Source of the DNA: Kistimonas sp. bin40
GTDB taxonomy: Bacteria; Pseudomonadota; Gammaproteobacteria; Pseudomonadales; Endozoicomonadaceae
Direction of reading: 5' to 3'
DNA length: 64,000 bases
NCBI GenBank assembly: GCA_002238585.1
Contig: MPMQ01000006.1
Coordinates: 25,419 to 89,418, forward strand
The notes beneath the pieces are model-generated. The model did not search any database. It was not told the DNA's origin and saw only the letters and a program-made list of their open reading frames with translations. The position numbers and the translations under genes were made by a program. This document shows positions 47,330 through 56,255 of this stretch, piece after piece. The number at the start of each line of letters is the position of its first letter. The stretch's first letter is position 1.

Positions 47330-47530
47330 ATGCTCCCGGGTGGCACGCGATGCCTGACAAACCTGTCAAGCCTTCTTGTTCTTGTTGGCGCACGGCTGCT
47401 GCCAGCTCTGGCTGGCGCGGAGCAAACACCCCGCTTTCGGTATGAATTGGTAACAGAATCCATGCCCACCAAGCGCCTCAACGATCGACAGTGCTGCTGG
47501 GACAACACGGGCTCTTCCTGGTGACACGCA
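47330..47530 (-). repeat. Duplicated leader and N-terminal module upstream of ZF28
   Basis: A second start ATG 47463 (MDSVTNSYRKRG) sits 181 bp upstream of the ZF28 ATG (47282), preceded by its own GTTGTCC-like block and palindrome (GGCTGACAGAGCTGTCAGCC on the plus strand near 47531). The module reads into the palindrome of the second leader (CTGACAAACCTGTCAA, near 47354) and has no fingers. It is a tandem duplication of promoter plus N-terminus, the kind of product expected from unequal crossing-over between neighbouring genes. Confidence 0.75.
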
Positions 47531-47597
47531 CTGGCTGACAGAGCTGTCAGCCAGACTCTTGAGCCACCGGGCCATGGACCGGGGCCTGTGGCGCAAC

Positions 47598-49316
47598 TCA
47601 AGGTTCTGATGGCCTGGTGTCACGCGTCGAGGAGATCAACTTCTGCCAGAAGCTGTCGTCGTCATCAGACGACGGGAATAAACCCGTGTCTTCGTCCAGG
47701 GCATCGGTGCTGAACGATGGCAGCAACGGCAGGGAGATGCTGTCATCGGCACACCATAGTAACCCGTCGGGCACCAGCAGCTCCGTTGCCATGGTCGGTT
47801 GCCCCCACCCGGGCTGGCCAGCTTGTAGCAGCGGTGAAGAGGACCGGCTCAGTCCCGGCCCTGGCTGGTGCGTCCCGCCTGATAACTCACGACTTTCGTC
47901 GCACAGCTGATCCAGGCTGAAGGCTGCGGCCAGTGCCGGACAGGGCCGCGCGCCCGGGGCACTGACGCTCCTGGGCACCAGAGCGCTCTCCCGGGCCGGT
48001 TCTGCCTGCACGCCGGGACAGGGCGCAGCACCGCCGGGAGAGATGTGTTGTCTTGTTACCGCCAGGCTCCCACCTGCCTCAGCACGCCGGACACAGCGTG
48101 CCTCGACCCCCGGAGCCAGGGGCGGTTCGCAGGAGACGTTTGATGACACAGACAGGAGGACACGGCCCTCCCACCACCAGACAAAGGGCTCTGCTTTGGA
48201 GTGGATGCGCAAGTGTTGTGTCAAGGTAGTTGATCTTGCGACTGAACGTCTACGGCCTTCATGTGAGCCGACCAGGGGTGTTTCTTTGGCATGAACAGCG
48301 CGCCAGTGTTTGTCCCGGTTGCTTGAAGATGCAAACAAACGTCCGCAACCTTCCCGGGAACAGGCAAAGGGTCTTTCTTTGCCATGAACAGCGCGCCAGT
48401 GTTTGTTCCGGTTGCTTGAAGCTGCAAACAAACGTCCGCAACCTTCCCAGCAACAGACAAAGGGGCGCTCTCCGGTGTGGCGGCGCTGGTGTTTGGTCAG
48501 ACTGCGGGCTTCTGCGAATCTGTGCCCACAGCCATTATGGAGACAGACAAAGGGTTTTTCTCCGGTGTGGACACGCAAGTGTCTTTTCAGGTTGGTTGAT
48601 TCTGCAAACGCGCGTTCACAGCCTTCGTACGGACAGACAAAGGGTTTTACGCCTGAGTGGACACGCCAGTGCTTTCTCAGAGCACCTGATTCGACGGCCA
48701 TGAATCCACAACCTTCGCTGGGACAGACAAAGGGTTTCTCCCCGGTGTGAACGCGCCAGTGCCTTTGCAGAGCGTATGATCGTTGCGACGCATATCCACA
48801 ACCTTCCCGGGAACAGACAAAGGGTTTTACTCCCGTGTGGACACGCCAGTGCTTTTTCAGGGAACCTGATTCGGCGGCCATGAATCCACAACCTTCGCTG
48901 GGACAGACAAAGGGTTTCTCCCCGGTGTGGACACGCCAGTGCCTTTTCAGAACGTCTGATCGTTGCGACGCATAGCCACAGCCTTCCCGGGAACAGACAA
49001 AGGTTTTCTCCCCGGTGTGGACACGCCAGTGCCTTTTCAGAACGTCTGCTCGTTGCGACGCATAGCCACAGCCTTCCCGGGAACAGACAAAGCGTTTTTT
49101 GCTCGAGTCAATGCCAGACTGTCCCGTGCGGACGCTCTTTTTTCTGCCCCCTTGTTCAACATCCTCGCGCGGGCCGGCGCGCCCGATGGCACGGACGCAG
49201 ACAGAACGCCGGGTCGTTGTTTCGGTTTGTGCACAGGGCCGGCTGTTGCCCGCCTCTGCTGGCGCGCGCCAGGGCTCTCGTTTGCTGTCTGAATATGTAA
49301 CAGAACGCATGGCCAT
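47598..49316 (-). CDS. ZF29: C2H2 zinc-finger protein, 9 fingers, recent duplications
   Basis: 572 aa from ATG 49316; a second ATG is two codons in (49310). Helices are QRADVLKR-type in finger 1 (RADVLKR), RSDVLKR, ESGSLKK, RSYALQR, ESGALRK, ESTNLKR, EARSLTK, SSNRNK-type twice, then a ligand-poor relic (LVGSHEGRRR). Fingers 1, 2 and 4 are near-identical, as are 3 and 5, and 8 and 9. The CGFMAAES finger type occurs only here. The linker carries Pro/Ala-rich text shared with ZF30. The C-terminal domain is LVPDGLLW, SISLPLL and SSDDDDSFWQKLISS, where the usual Lys-Ala is Asp-Ser. Confidence 0.92.
   Translation of the reverse strand: MAMRSVTYSDSKREPWRAPAEAGNSRPCAQTETTTRRSVCVRAIGRAGPREDVEQGGRKKSVRTGQSGIDSSKKRFVCSREGCGYASQRADVLKRHWRVHTGEKTFVCSREGCGYASQRSDVLKRHWRVHTGEKPFVCPSEGCGFMAAESGSLKKHWRVHTGVKPFVCSREGCGYASQRSYALQRHWRVHTGEKPFVCPSEGCGFMAVESGALRKHWRVHSGVKPFVCPYEGCERAFAESTNLKRHLRVHTGEKPFVCLHNGCGHRFAEARSLTKHQRRHTGERPFVCCWEGCGRLFAASSNRNKHWRAVHGKERPFACSREGCGRLFASSSNRDKHWRAVHAKETPLVGSHEGRRRSVARSTTLTQHLRIHSKAEPFVWWWEGRVLLSVSSNVSCEPPLAPGVEARCVRRAEAGGSLAVTRQHISPGGAAPCPGVQAEPARESALVPRSVSAPGARPCPALAAAFSLDQLCDESRELSGGTHQPGPGLSRSSSPLLQAGQPGWGQPTMATELLVPDGLLWCADDSISLPLLPSFSTDALDEDTGLFPSSDDDDSFWQKLISSTRDTRPSEP
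48650..49090 (-). repeat. Tandem 90-bp finger duplications in ZF29
   Basis: cgttgcgacgcatagcc recurs at 48961 and 49051 (offset 90), with a related copy near 48781 (offset 180). The CGFMA-type finger recurs near 48700 and 48880. The pattern alternates two finger types (A-A-B-A-B), which points to a two-finger unit duplicated as a block. Confidence 0.88.
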
Positions 49317-49380
49317 CAGTTCCCTGAGCGATCAACAGTGAGGCTTGGACAAGAATGGCGGCCTTTATGTGGCACCGACG

Positions 49381-49398
49381 GCTGACAAGCCTGTCAGC
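49381..49398. promoter_or_regulatory. Leader inverted repeat of ZF29
   Basis: GCTGACA-AGCC-TGTCAGC, perfect 7-bp arms around a 4-bp centre, 65-82 bp upstream of the ZF29 ATG. Toward the gene it is followed by CACATAAAGG, a possible -10 region (CATAAA). Confidence 0.6.
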
Positions 49399-49444
49399 CA
49401 TGCCGTCGGTCCGTAAGGCTATGCACCGGACCCTGTGGCTGAAC

Positions 49445-51001
49445 TCAGTATGCTGATTGCCAGATGTTACCCGTCGTCGAGGAGACCAACTTCTGCCAGA
49501 AGCTGTTGTCGTCATCAGACAGCGGGAATAACCCGGTGCCTTCGTGCGGGGCAGCGGTGCTGAACGATGACAGCAACGGCAGGGGGATGCTGTCATCGGC
49601 ACACCATGTTGGCCAGCAGGGCGTAAGAAGCCCCGATGCCAGGGGCGGTTGTCCCCACCAGGGCAGGTCGGCTTGAGACAGGAATGAAGGGGACAAGCTC
49701 AGCCCCGGCCATGGCTGCTGCGTACTGTCTGCGGGCCCGCCGCTCCCGTCGCATAGCTGATCCGGGCTGGAGGCTGCGGCCACAGCAGGACAGGGCCGCT
49801 TGCCCGGAGCACTGGTGTTCCTGCGCTCCAGAACGCTCTCCCGGGCCGGTTCTGCCTGAAAGTCGGGACAGATCGCCGCGCCACCGGGAGAGCGGCGCTG
49901 TGTTGTGACCGGCAGCCGCCCACCGGCCGCAGCGCGCCGGAAACGGCGTGCCTTTTTTCCAGAGGAAAGCGGCTGTTCACAGGAAACGTCTGGTGGCACA
50001 GACAGGCTGGTACCGCCTTGCCGGGAACGGACCTGGGGTTGTGCGCGTGCGTGGACACGCAAGTGCTTGTTCAGAGCATCAGGTTGTGTGAAAAAATGTC
50101 CGCAGTCTTTCCAGGAGCAGACAAAAGGTTGTGCTCGTGCGTGGACACGCAAGTGCTTGCCCAGACCACCAGGTTGTGTGAACGAACGTCCACAGTCTTC
50201 ATATGAGCAGACAAAGCGTTGTCCTGCGGTGTGGAGATACAAGTGCCTTGTCAGAGCGCTGGCTTGTCTGAACGCAGACCCACAGCCCCCCCTGGAGCAG
50301 ACAAAGGGTCTTTCACCGGTATGGCGGCGCTTGTGCTTTACCAGAGACCTGAGTTCCGTGAACGAAACTCCACAGTCCTCATAAGGACAGACAAAGGGTT
50401 TTCCCCCTGAGTGGACGCGCCGGTGCCTGGCCTGCGAATCCGATTGTGCGAACGCACGTCCACAGTCTTCATATGAGCAGACAAAGAGTTTTTCTCCCGT
50501 ATGGAGATACAAATGCCTTGTCAAGGAGCTGGAATGTGCGAACGCAAATCCACAGCCTTTCCAGCAACAGACGAAGGGTCTTTCCCCGGTGTGCCGGCGT
50601 TTGTGCTTTGTCAGGGAACTGCGTTCCGCGAACGCATATCCACAGTCCTCATAGGGACAGACAAAGGGTTTTTCTCCGGTGTGGACACGCCTGTGGGCGG
50701 TAAGATGCAGTTGTTGCTTGAATGAGCGCCCACAAGTTCCCCATGAACAGACGAAGGGTCTGTTGTGTGTGTGACTGCGCAAATGCCTTGTCAGGCCAGC
50801 GGCGAGCAGGAACGACCCTTGACAGCCTTCACAGGGGCAGACAAAGAGTTTTGCTCCGGTGTCGAGACGCGCGCCCTCCACCAGGGGACTTGTGTCGCTG
50901 CGCCATGGTTCACAGCCCGCACGCGCCCTGGTAAAACTCTCTGCCGGGGCGCGCCAGCATCGCTGTTGTCGGTGCGGATGTTTGACAGGATGCATATCCA
51001 T
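49445..51001 (-). CDS. ZF30: C2H2 zinc-finger protein, 9 fingers in a three-finger repeat
   Basis: 518 aa from ATG 51001 (MDMHPVKHPHRQ); the frame is open to 51118 through the leader, which is rejected. Nine fingers have helices LAAGLTR, QQLHLTA, ERSSLTK, HSSSLTR, QSDSQAR, ELRSLVK, QASALTR, QPGGLGK and QPDALNK. Fingers 3-5 and 6-8 repeat the same three-type order (EDCG.., ..GCG.AF, YEDCGR..), so a 270-bp block was duplicated. The linker is similar to ZF29. The C-terminal domain is LTPCWPTW, SIPLPLL and LSDDDNSFWQKLVSS. Confidence 0.92.
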   Translation of the reverse strand: MDMHPVKHPHRQQRCWRAPAESFTRARAGCEPWRSDTSPLVEGARLDTGAKLFVCPCEGCQGSFLLAAGLTRHLRSHTHNRPFVCSWGTCGRSFKQQLHLTAHRRVHTGEKPFVCPYEDCGYAFAERSSLTKHKRRHTGERPFVCCWKGCGFAFAHSSSLTRHLYLHTGEKLFVCSYEDCGRAFAQSDSQARHRRVHSGGKPFVCPYEDCGVSFTELRSLVKHKRRHTGERPFVCSRGGCGSAFRQASALTRHLYLHTAGQRFVCSYEDCGRSFTQPGGLGKHLRVHARAQPFVCSWKDCGHFFTQPDALNKHLRVHARAQPQVRSRQGGTSLSVPPDVSCEQPLSSGKKARRFRRAAAGGRLPVTTQRRSPGGAAICPDFQAEPARESVLERRNTSAPGKRPCPAVAAASSPDQLCDGSGGPADSTQQPWPGLSLSPSFLSQADLPWWGQPPLASGLLTPCWPTWCADDSIPLPLLSSFSTAAPHEGTGLFPLSDDDNSFWQKLVSSTTGNIWQSAY

Positions 51002-51212
51002 CAGATGCCTGAACGATAAAACAGTGAGACCTGGACCACAGTTGCGTTTCCTGATGAGGCCCGGCGACAGGTCTGCCAGCCATGCTGTACCTCTGTCTGA
51101 CCCGGGACCCAGGCCCACTGCCCAGGCCGCGCCACTGTGCTGATGCCCTGAACGCCAGGACCAGCCTTACACTCCTGTCGCCATGCCCAATGGCTGACAG
51201 GCCCTGCTGAAC

Positions 51213-52913
51213 TCAAAATGCTGATCGTCCGGTTTCAGTGTCCACCGGGGAAATCAGCGTCTGCAAGAAAGTCTTTTCTTCATCGGTGAGAGGTAATGAC
51301 GCAACCTCCTGGCCGGGTGCATCTGTACTGCTCAATGGCAGCCAGAACTCGGAGAGATATTCATCAGCGCAGCGTTTTAACCAGTCAGGTATGCCCCCCC
51401 CCGGTACGAGCGGCGACTGTCGGCACTCACATCCGGCGGCTTCTGACAGCGGTGCAGGAAGTGGGCTCAGCCGCGCTGGTCGCAGCTGACTCCTGGCTGC
51501 TGGAAGAGTGCTGCCAGCCAGGAGCCGCTCCTGTGCTGCGGCTGCGGTCTTGTCACTGGAAACACAGGCAGTCTGGCGCGCTGGAGCCTGGGTCGCCTGA
51601 ACATCGGGACAGGCCGCCACTGCGATGGAAACAGTCGACGAGGGATACTTTTTTTTGACCGGTAGCTGTTTGCCAGCTTCAGCGCACTGGAAACCCGGCG
51701 GTCTTTCCCCACCGGTGCGAGCGTAGACCGGGGGGCTTGATGATGTGGAGCCGTTTGTGCCGTCCTTTGGCACGCGTACAAAGGAGCCTTGTGCGGCGCA
51801 GCGGCGCACATGTCGAGTACAGGAACCCGATTGTGCGAACAAACGTCCACAGCCTTCGTAGGGACAGACAAAGTTTTTTCCTCCGGTATGTGTGCGAAGG
51901 TGTGCTTGCAGATGGCCTGATTGTTTGAACGCAAGCCCACAGTCTTCACGGGGACAAACAAAGGGTTGCTCTCCGGTATGCAGCCGCCGGTGTGCTGTCA
52001 GGTTGCCAGCTTGTGTGAACGCACGTTCACAGCCTTCATAGGCACAGAAAAAGGGTTTTTCTCCCGTATGCACACGCAGGTGTTGTTTCAGGTGGGACGC
52101 TTGTGCGAACGCGCGTCCACAGCCGTCATAAAGACAAGCAAAGGGTTTTCCTCCCGTTTTCGCACGCAAGTGCTGTTTCAATTGGGCTGCATGTGCGAAC
52201 GCACGTCTACAGCCTTTATCAGGACAGATAAAGGACTTTTCTCCTGAGTGAACAGCACGCAAGTGATAGGCCAGGGCACTCGATTGTGTGTACGCATGTC
52301 CACAACCTTCATAAGGACAACCAAAAGGTTGCTCTCCGGTGTGGACACGCCAGTGAACTTTCAGAAGGGACACTTGTGCAAACGAATGTCCACAGCCTTC
52401 ATATGAACACAAATAAGGTCGTCCTTTGGTATGAACGGCACGCAAGTGATATGCCAGGCGGCCTGATTGTATGAACGCACGTCCACAGCTTTCATAGGGA
52501 CAGATAAAGGGCTTTTCTCCTGAGTGAGCAACACGCACGTGATATGTCACAGCGTGCGATTGTGCGAACGCGCGCTCACAGCCTTCATAGGGACAGGCAC
52601 AGGGTTTTTCGCCGGTGTGCAGTCGCTGGTGCATTCTCATATCGCCTGCTCTTCTGAACGCACGTCCACAGCCATCATACCGACAGACAAAGGGTTTTTC
52701 GCCGGTATGGATGCGAAGGTGCACCTTCAGATCGGCCGATCTTTTGAACCGTTTGTTACACCCTTCGTGCGAGCAGATGCCGCCCCGGGCGCGGACAGGG
52801 GCTGACGGCCGGGATTGTCGACTTTGCGTGCAGCGCAGTCGGCTGGCAGCCCCTGCTGGCGTGAGGATCGGTTTCGCCTTTCGGTGGGGCGTTGCAACAG
52901 GAAGTCTGTCCAT
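51213..52913 (-). CDS. ZF31: C2H2 zinc-finger protein, 11 finger units
   Basis: 566 aa from ATG (MDRLPVATPHRK), a sibling of ZF32. The N-terminal module is short (about 45 residues), ending in R-A-R-G-G-I-C. Helices are RSADLKV, RAGDMRM, QSHAVTY, QSGRLAY, QVSLLKV, QSSALAY, HAAQLKQ, QASHLKQ, QAGNLTA, QSGHLQA and QSGSCTR. The seventh has Lys for its last His, and the last ends in Cys. Fingers of the H-x4-H form alternate with H-x3-H. The C-terminal domain is GIPDWLKR, EYLSEFW and LTDEEKTFLQTLISP, where the otherwise invariant Trp of the FWQ motif is Leu. Confidence 0.93.
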   Translation of the reverse strand: MDRLPVATPHRKAKPILTPAGAASRLRCTQSRQSRPSAPVRARGGICSHEGCNKRFKRSADLKVHLRIHTGEKPFVCRYDGCGRAFRRAGDMRMHQRLHTGEKPCACPYEGCERAFAQSHAVTYHVRVAHSGEKPFICPYESCGRAFIQSGRLAYHLRAVHTKGRPYLCSYEGCGHSFAQVSLLKVHWRVHTGEQPFGCPYEGCGHAYTQSSALAYHLRAVHSGEKSFICPDKGCRRAFAHAAQLKQHLRAKTGGKPFACLYDGCGRAFAQASHLKQHLRVHTGEKPFFCAYEGCERAFTQAGNLTAHRRLHTGEQPFVCPREDCGLAFKQSGHLQAHLRTHTGGKNFVCPYEGCGRLFAQSGSCTRHVRRCAAQGSFVRVPKDGTNGSTSSSPPVYARTGGERPPGFQCAEAGKQLPVKKKYPSSTVSIAVAACPDVQATQAPARQTACVSSDKTAAAAQERLLAGSTLPAARSQLRPARLSPLPAPLSEAAGCECRQSPLVPGGGIPDWLKRCADEYLSEFWLPLSSTDAPGQEVASLPLTDEEKTFLQTLISPVDTETGRSAF

Positions 52914-53047
52914 TGGTCGCTTACATGATCATCAGTGCAGCTTGGACAGCAGTGACACGCTGGTGTCCCCCCCGGCAGCCAACCGGGCGGTCAGCTGTGC
53001 TATCCAGCCGCAAGGTTCCGGACCCAGGTCCCGTAACGCCAAGGGAG

Positions 53048-54694
53048 TCAACGCGCTGAACGCTCGTTTCCACTGATTACCTGAGACATCAACGCCTGCC
53101 AGAAAGCCTGGTCCTCTTCCGAGAGAAACGATGAGGGCGCCTCCTTGTCAGATGTCTTTGTATCCATCCATGACGCCCAGTCCCCGAAACAATATTCAAC
53201 GGCGCACCATGCGACCTCGTCGGGCAGAGTGGCCTCCATCACGAACGGCGGCTCTACCCGCCCGGGCTGCACAGCTGGTAACGGCTGAAAAGACCGCAGG
53301 CGCGGCTGCCGCGCTCGCTGTTGTTGCCGGTCTGATGGGCTCCGGCCTGGGTCGAAAAGTCCACCGACGCTGGAGGATACTGTCGCTATAGAGCGGGGAC
53401 TGTCGCTGGAAACACCGGCACTTTGGCGTTCCAGACCGGGCTCCGGACTCAGGCTCGCCAGCGCCTCGGGACCGGCCGTCACTGCGGAGGAAACAGTCGC
53501 AGGAGGATGCTCAGTTGTGACCGGCAGCCATTTTTGCGCAGCAGCGCGCTGGAAACCTCGCCATCCTTTCCTGCTGGTGTGAGACTGGCTGGCCGAGAGT
53601 TCTGAAGGCTTGGCGCCATTTGTGCAGTCCTTTCGTAATCGCACACAGGAGCCTGCTTTGGTGCAGCGACGCCTATGTCGATCAAGGAAATCTGATTTTG
53701 TAAACAAGCGCCCACAGCCCCGGTACGAACAAGCAAATAATTCTCCTGTGGCATGAACAGCACGCAGATGCTGTGCCAGAGAACCTGCTTGTGTAGACGC
53801 ATGTGCACAACCTTCACGGGGACAGACAAAAGGTTTTTCTCCGGTGTGGACACGCCAGTGAATTTTCAGCGGGGCGGGGTGTGGAAACGAACGTCCGCAG
53901 CCTTTATATGAACAGGAAAAACGTCTCTCTTTCCTATGAACAGAACTCAAGTGGTATCTCAGGGAACCTGGTTGTGCAAACGCACGTCCACAGTCTTCAT
54001 AACGACAGACAAAGGTCTTTCTTCCTGAGTGAACAGCACGCACGTGATATGCCAGGGCACCCGATTGTGAGAACGCGAGCTCACAGCCTTCATGGCGACA
54101 GACACAAGGTTTCTCTCCGGTGTGGATACGCCAATGAACCTTCAGAAGGGCCAATTGTGTAAACGAACGTCCACAACCTTCATATGCACAGACAAAAGGT
54201 CTTTCTTTGGTATGAGCAGCACGCAAGTGGTATTTCAGGGAGCTTGATTGTGTGAACGCACGTTCGCAGCCTTCATAAGGACAGATAAAGGGCTTTTCCT
54301 TCAAGTGAGCAACACGCAGGTGATATGTCAGAGCGTTCGATTGTGGGAACGCGCACTCACAGCCTTGATAGTGACAGATAAAGGGTTTTTCTCCGGTGTG
54401 AAGACGCCGGTGCATCTTCAAATCGCCGACTCTTCTGAACGCACGTCCACAGCCTTCATGAGGACATAAAAAGGGTTTTTCTCCGGTATGGATGCGAAGG
54501 TGCGTCTTCAGGTCACTTCCCTTTTTGAACCATTTGTTACACCCCTCGTACGAGCAGATGCCACCCCCGACGCGGACAGGGGCAGAGGGGCTGGATTGTC
54601 TCCTTTTCGCGCAGCGCAGTCGGTTGGCAGCCTCTGCTGGCGTGAGGAAAGGGTCCGCCTTTGGCTGGGGTCTTGTAGCAGGAAGTCTGTTCAT
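53048..54694 (-). CDS. ZF32: C2H2 zinc-finger protein, 10 fingers
   Basis: 548 aa from ATG (MNRLPATRPQPK). The first six fingers parallel ZF31 one for one: GSDLKT-, GDLKM-, NALTY-, SSLKY-, ALLKV- and ALAY-type helices, then PGSLRY, APLKI, GSLAQ and DFLDR. The last finger ends in Cys (RRRC). The linker carries T-V-S-S and Pro-rich segments. The C-terminal domain is LPDEVAW, YCFGDW and LSEEDQAFWQALMSQ. ZF31/ZF32 are a clear tandem-duplicate pair in which the finger arrays have since diverged mostly at helix positions. Confidence 0.93.
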   Translation of the reverse strand: MNRLPATRPQPKADPFLTPAEAANRLRCAKRRQSSPSAPVRVGGGICSYEGCNKWFKKGSDLKTHLRIHTGEKPFLCPHEGCGRAFRRVGDLKMHRRLHTGEKPFICHYQGCECAFPQSNALTYHLRVAHLKEKPFICPYEGCERAFTQSSSLKYHLRAAHTKERPFVCAYEGCGRSFTQLALLKVHWRIHTGEKPCVCRHEGCELAFSQSGALAYHVRAVHSGRKTFVCRYEDCGRAFAQPGSLRYHLSSVHRKERRFSCSYKGCGRSFPHPAPLKIHWRVHTGEKPFVCPREGCAHASTQAGSLAQHLRAVHATGELFACSYRGCGRLFTKSDFLDRHRRRCTKAGSCVRLRKDCTNGAKPSELSASQSHTSRKGWRGFQRAAAQKWLPVTTEHPPATVSSAVTAGPEALASLSPEPGLERQSAGVSSDSPRSIATVSSSVGGLFDPGRSPSDRQQQRARQPRLRSFQPLPAVQPGRVEPPFVMEATLPDEVAWCAVEYCFGDWASWMDTKTSDKEAPSSFLSEEDQAFWQALMSQVISGNERSAR

Positions 54695-54756
54695 GGGTCG
54701 CTCGAATGATCACCAGTGCAGCTTGGACAGCAGTTGTGCTCTTGTGTGGCACCCGG

Positions 54757-54778
54757 CAGCTGACCGGCCGGTCAGCTG
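54757..54778. promoter_or_regulatory. Leader palindrome of ZF32, perfect 22-bp copy
   Basis: CAGCTGACCGG followed directly by its exact reverse complement, 63-84 bp upstream of the ZF32 ATG. It is the best example of the array-wide motif and looks like a binding site for a dimeric regulator overlapping a TTGTCA/TGGTCA-type -35 box. Confidence 0.6.
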
Positions 54779-54842
54779 TACCCTCCAACCGCAGGCGAGG
54801 GCCTGAATCCTGCAATGACATCCGCAAGCTGCGCGCCTGGCT

Positions 54843-56096
54843 TCACCATTCACTATTCGTCGGAGAAATCAACGCCTGCCAGAAAGCCCTGTCCTCCTCC
54901 GTGCGAAGTGATGCCGGAACATCTTTGTCAGATGCCTGCGTACTGACCCATCTGATCAATGGCAGCCCCTGCCCGAAAAGTTGATCAGCGGCGCCCCCTG
55001 TGGACCAGTCAGACATAAAGGCCTCCGTGACGGACGGCGGCTCTGTCCACCCGGCCAGGGCGCCTGGTGAAGGCGGTAAACAGAACAGGTTCAGCCCCGT
55101 CGCTCGCTGTTCTGGCCTGTCTGAAGGGGCCGGGCTCCAGTCAAAAGGCTCACTGATGCCGGAGGATACAGACGCTATGGAGCCTGGCTTGTCGCAGGAC
55201 ACACAGGTATTCGAGCCTGCCAGCTCCATCTCCAGGTTCAGGTCCGCCTGAGCGGGACTGGCTGCCACTGCTGTGGAAGAAAGCCAGGGTGTTTCTACCG
55301 ACAGCGGTCGGACCGCTGCAACGCCTTGCTGACCGCGCCGACGATTCCCGCGAGTGCGGCCATGCCGGTGTCTTGTCTGATGGCCGGACTCTGTGCATGC
55401 ACGTCCACCGCCTTCATGGATACAGGAAAAAGGTTCTTTTGCGCTCTGGCGGCACTTGTGCCGCGCCAGGTGGCCTGATTGCACGAAGGCATGCCCACAG
55501 CGGGAACAGACAAAAGGCCTTGTTCCTGTGTGAGCAACACGCCAGTGATATGTCAGAGCGCCTGGCTGTGCAAACGCGGATTCACAACCTTCATGAGAGC
55601 AGACAAAGGGGGTTGCTCCCGTGTGCAGACGCAGGTGACGGCTCAGGGTGATTGATTGTGTGAACGGACGTCCGCAGCCGGCATGGGGACAGACAAAAGG
55701 TTTTTCTCCGGTGTGCCGACGCAGGTGTGCTTTCAGGGTGCTTGCTTGAGTGAAGGCTCGTCCACAGCTTTCATGGGGACAGGCAAAGGGTTTTTCTCCG
55801 GTGTGCAGACGCTGGTGTGCTGTCAGGTGGGCCAGTTGAGTGAACGTACGTCCACAGCCTGCATAGGGACAGACACAGGGTCTTTCTCCGGTATGGATGC
55901 GAAAGTGTACATTGAGGTCTGCCCTGCGTGTGGACCGGTGGTGACACCCCTCTTGCGAGCAGGCGAAGCGTTTGGCATGGACGGAGACACAAGACCGGAC
56001 ATGTCGTCGTGGCAGGCCCGGGCCTCCGGCCATCGCTGCCGGGGCGCGGCACGGTTCCGGTTCTGTGTGTGACCTGGTGATGGTAACTGAGTCCAT
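54843..56096 (-). CDS. ZF33: C2H2 zinc-finger protein, 6 fingers plus relic
   Basis: 417 aa from ATG ([12 protein letters not shown]). Fingers have helices RRADLNV, QLAHLTA, QASTLKA, QSITLSR, QPGALTY and QSGHLAR. The sixth is a C-x2-C form ([10 protein letters not shown]) with a damaged end (KCRQ), and a seventh (IHEGGGRAC) has lost ligands. A basic stretch (R-G-N-R-R-R-G-Q) opens the linker. The C-terminal domain is FMSDWSTG and [16 protein letters not shown]. Short, with a decaying C-terminal end of the array. Confidence 0.92.
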   Translation of the reverse strand: MDSVTITRSHTEPEPCRAPAAMAGGPGLPRRHVRSCVSVHAKRFACSQEGCHHRSTRRADLNVHFRIHTGERPCVCPYAGCGRTFTQLAHLTAHQRLHTGEKPFACPHESCGRAFTQASTLKAHLRRHTGEKPFVCPHAGCGRPFTQSITLSRHLRLHTGATPFVCSHEGCESAFAQPGALTYHWRVAHTGTRPFVCSRCGHAFVQSGHLARHKCRQSAKEPFSCIHEGGGRACTESGHQTRHRHGRTRGNRRRGQQGVAAVRPLSVETPWLSSTAVAASPAQADLNLEMELAGSNTCVSCDKPGSIASVSSGISEPFDWSPAPSDRPEQRATGLNLFCLPPSPGALAGWTEPPSVTEAFMSDWSTGGAADQLFGQGLPLIRWVSTQASDKDVPASLRTEEDRAFWQALISPTNSEW

Positions 56097-56161
56097 GGGA
56101 AGCCTGAATGCTCGACACTGGGGGGTTGGACAACAGTTACACTCTTGTGTGACGCCCGGCG

Positions 56162-56179
56162 GCTGACAGGCCGGTCAGC
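56162..56179. promoter_or_regulatory. Leader inverted repeat of ZF33
   Basis: GCTGAC-AGGCCG-GTCAGC, 66-83 bp upstream of the ZF33 ATG. The right-hand third of the array uses this AGGCCG-centred form. Confidence 0.55.
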
Positions 56180-56255
56180 TGTTCTGTTCAGCCGCAAGGC
56201 CAGAACCTGAGCCCGGCAACGACAATGGCCTCAACGCGCCGCATCCCAGGTTTCA

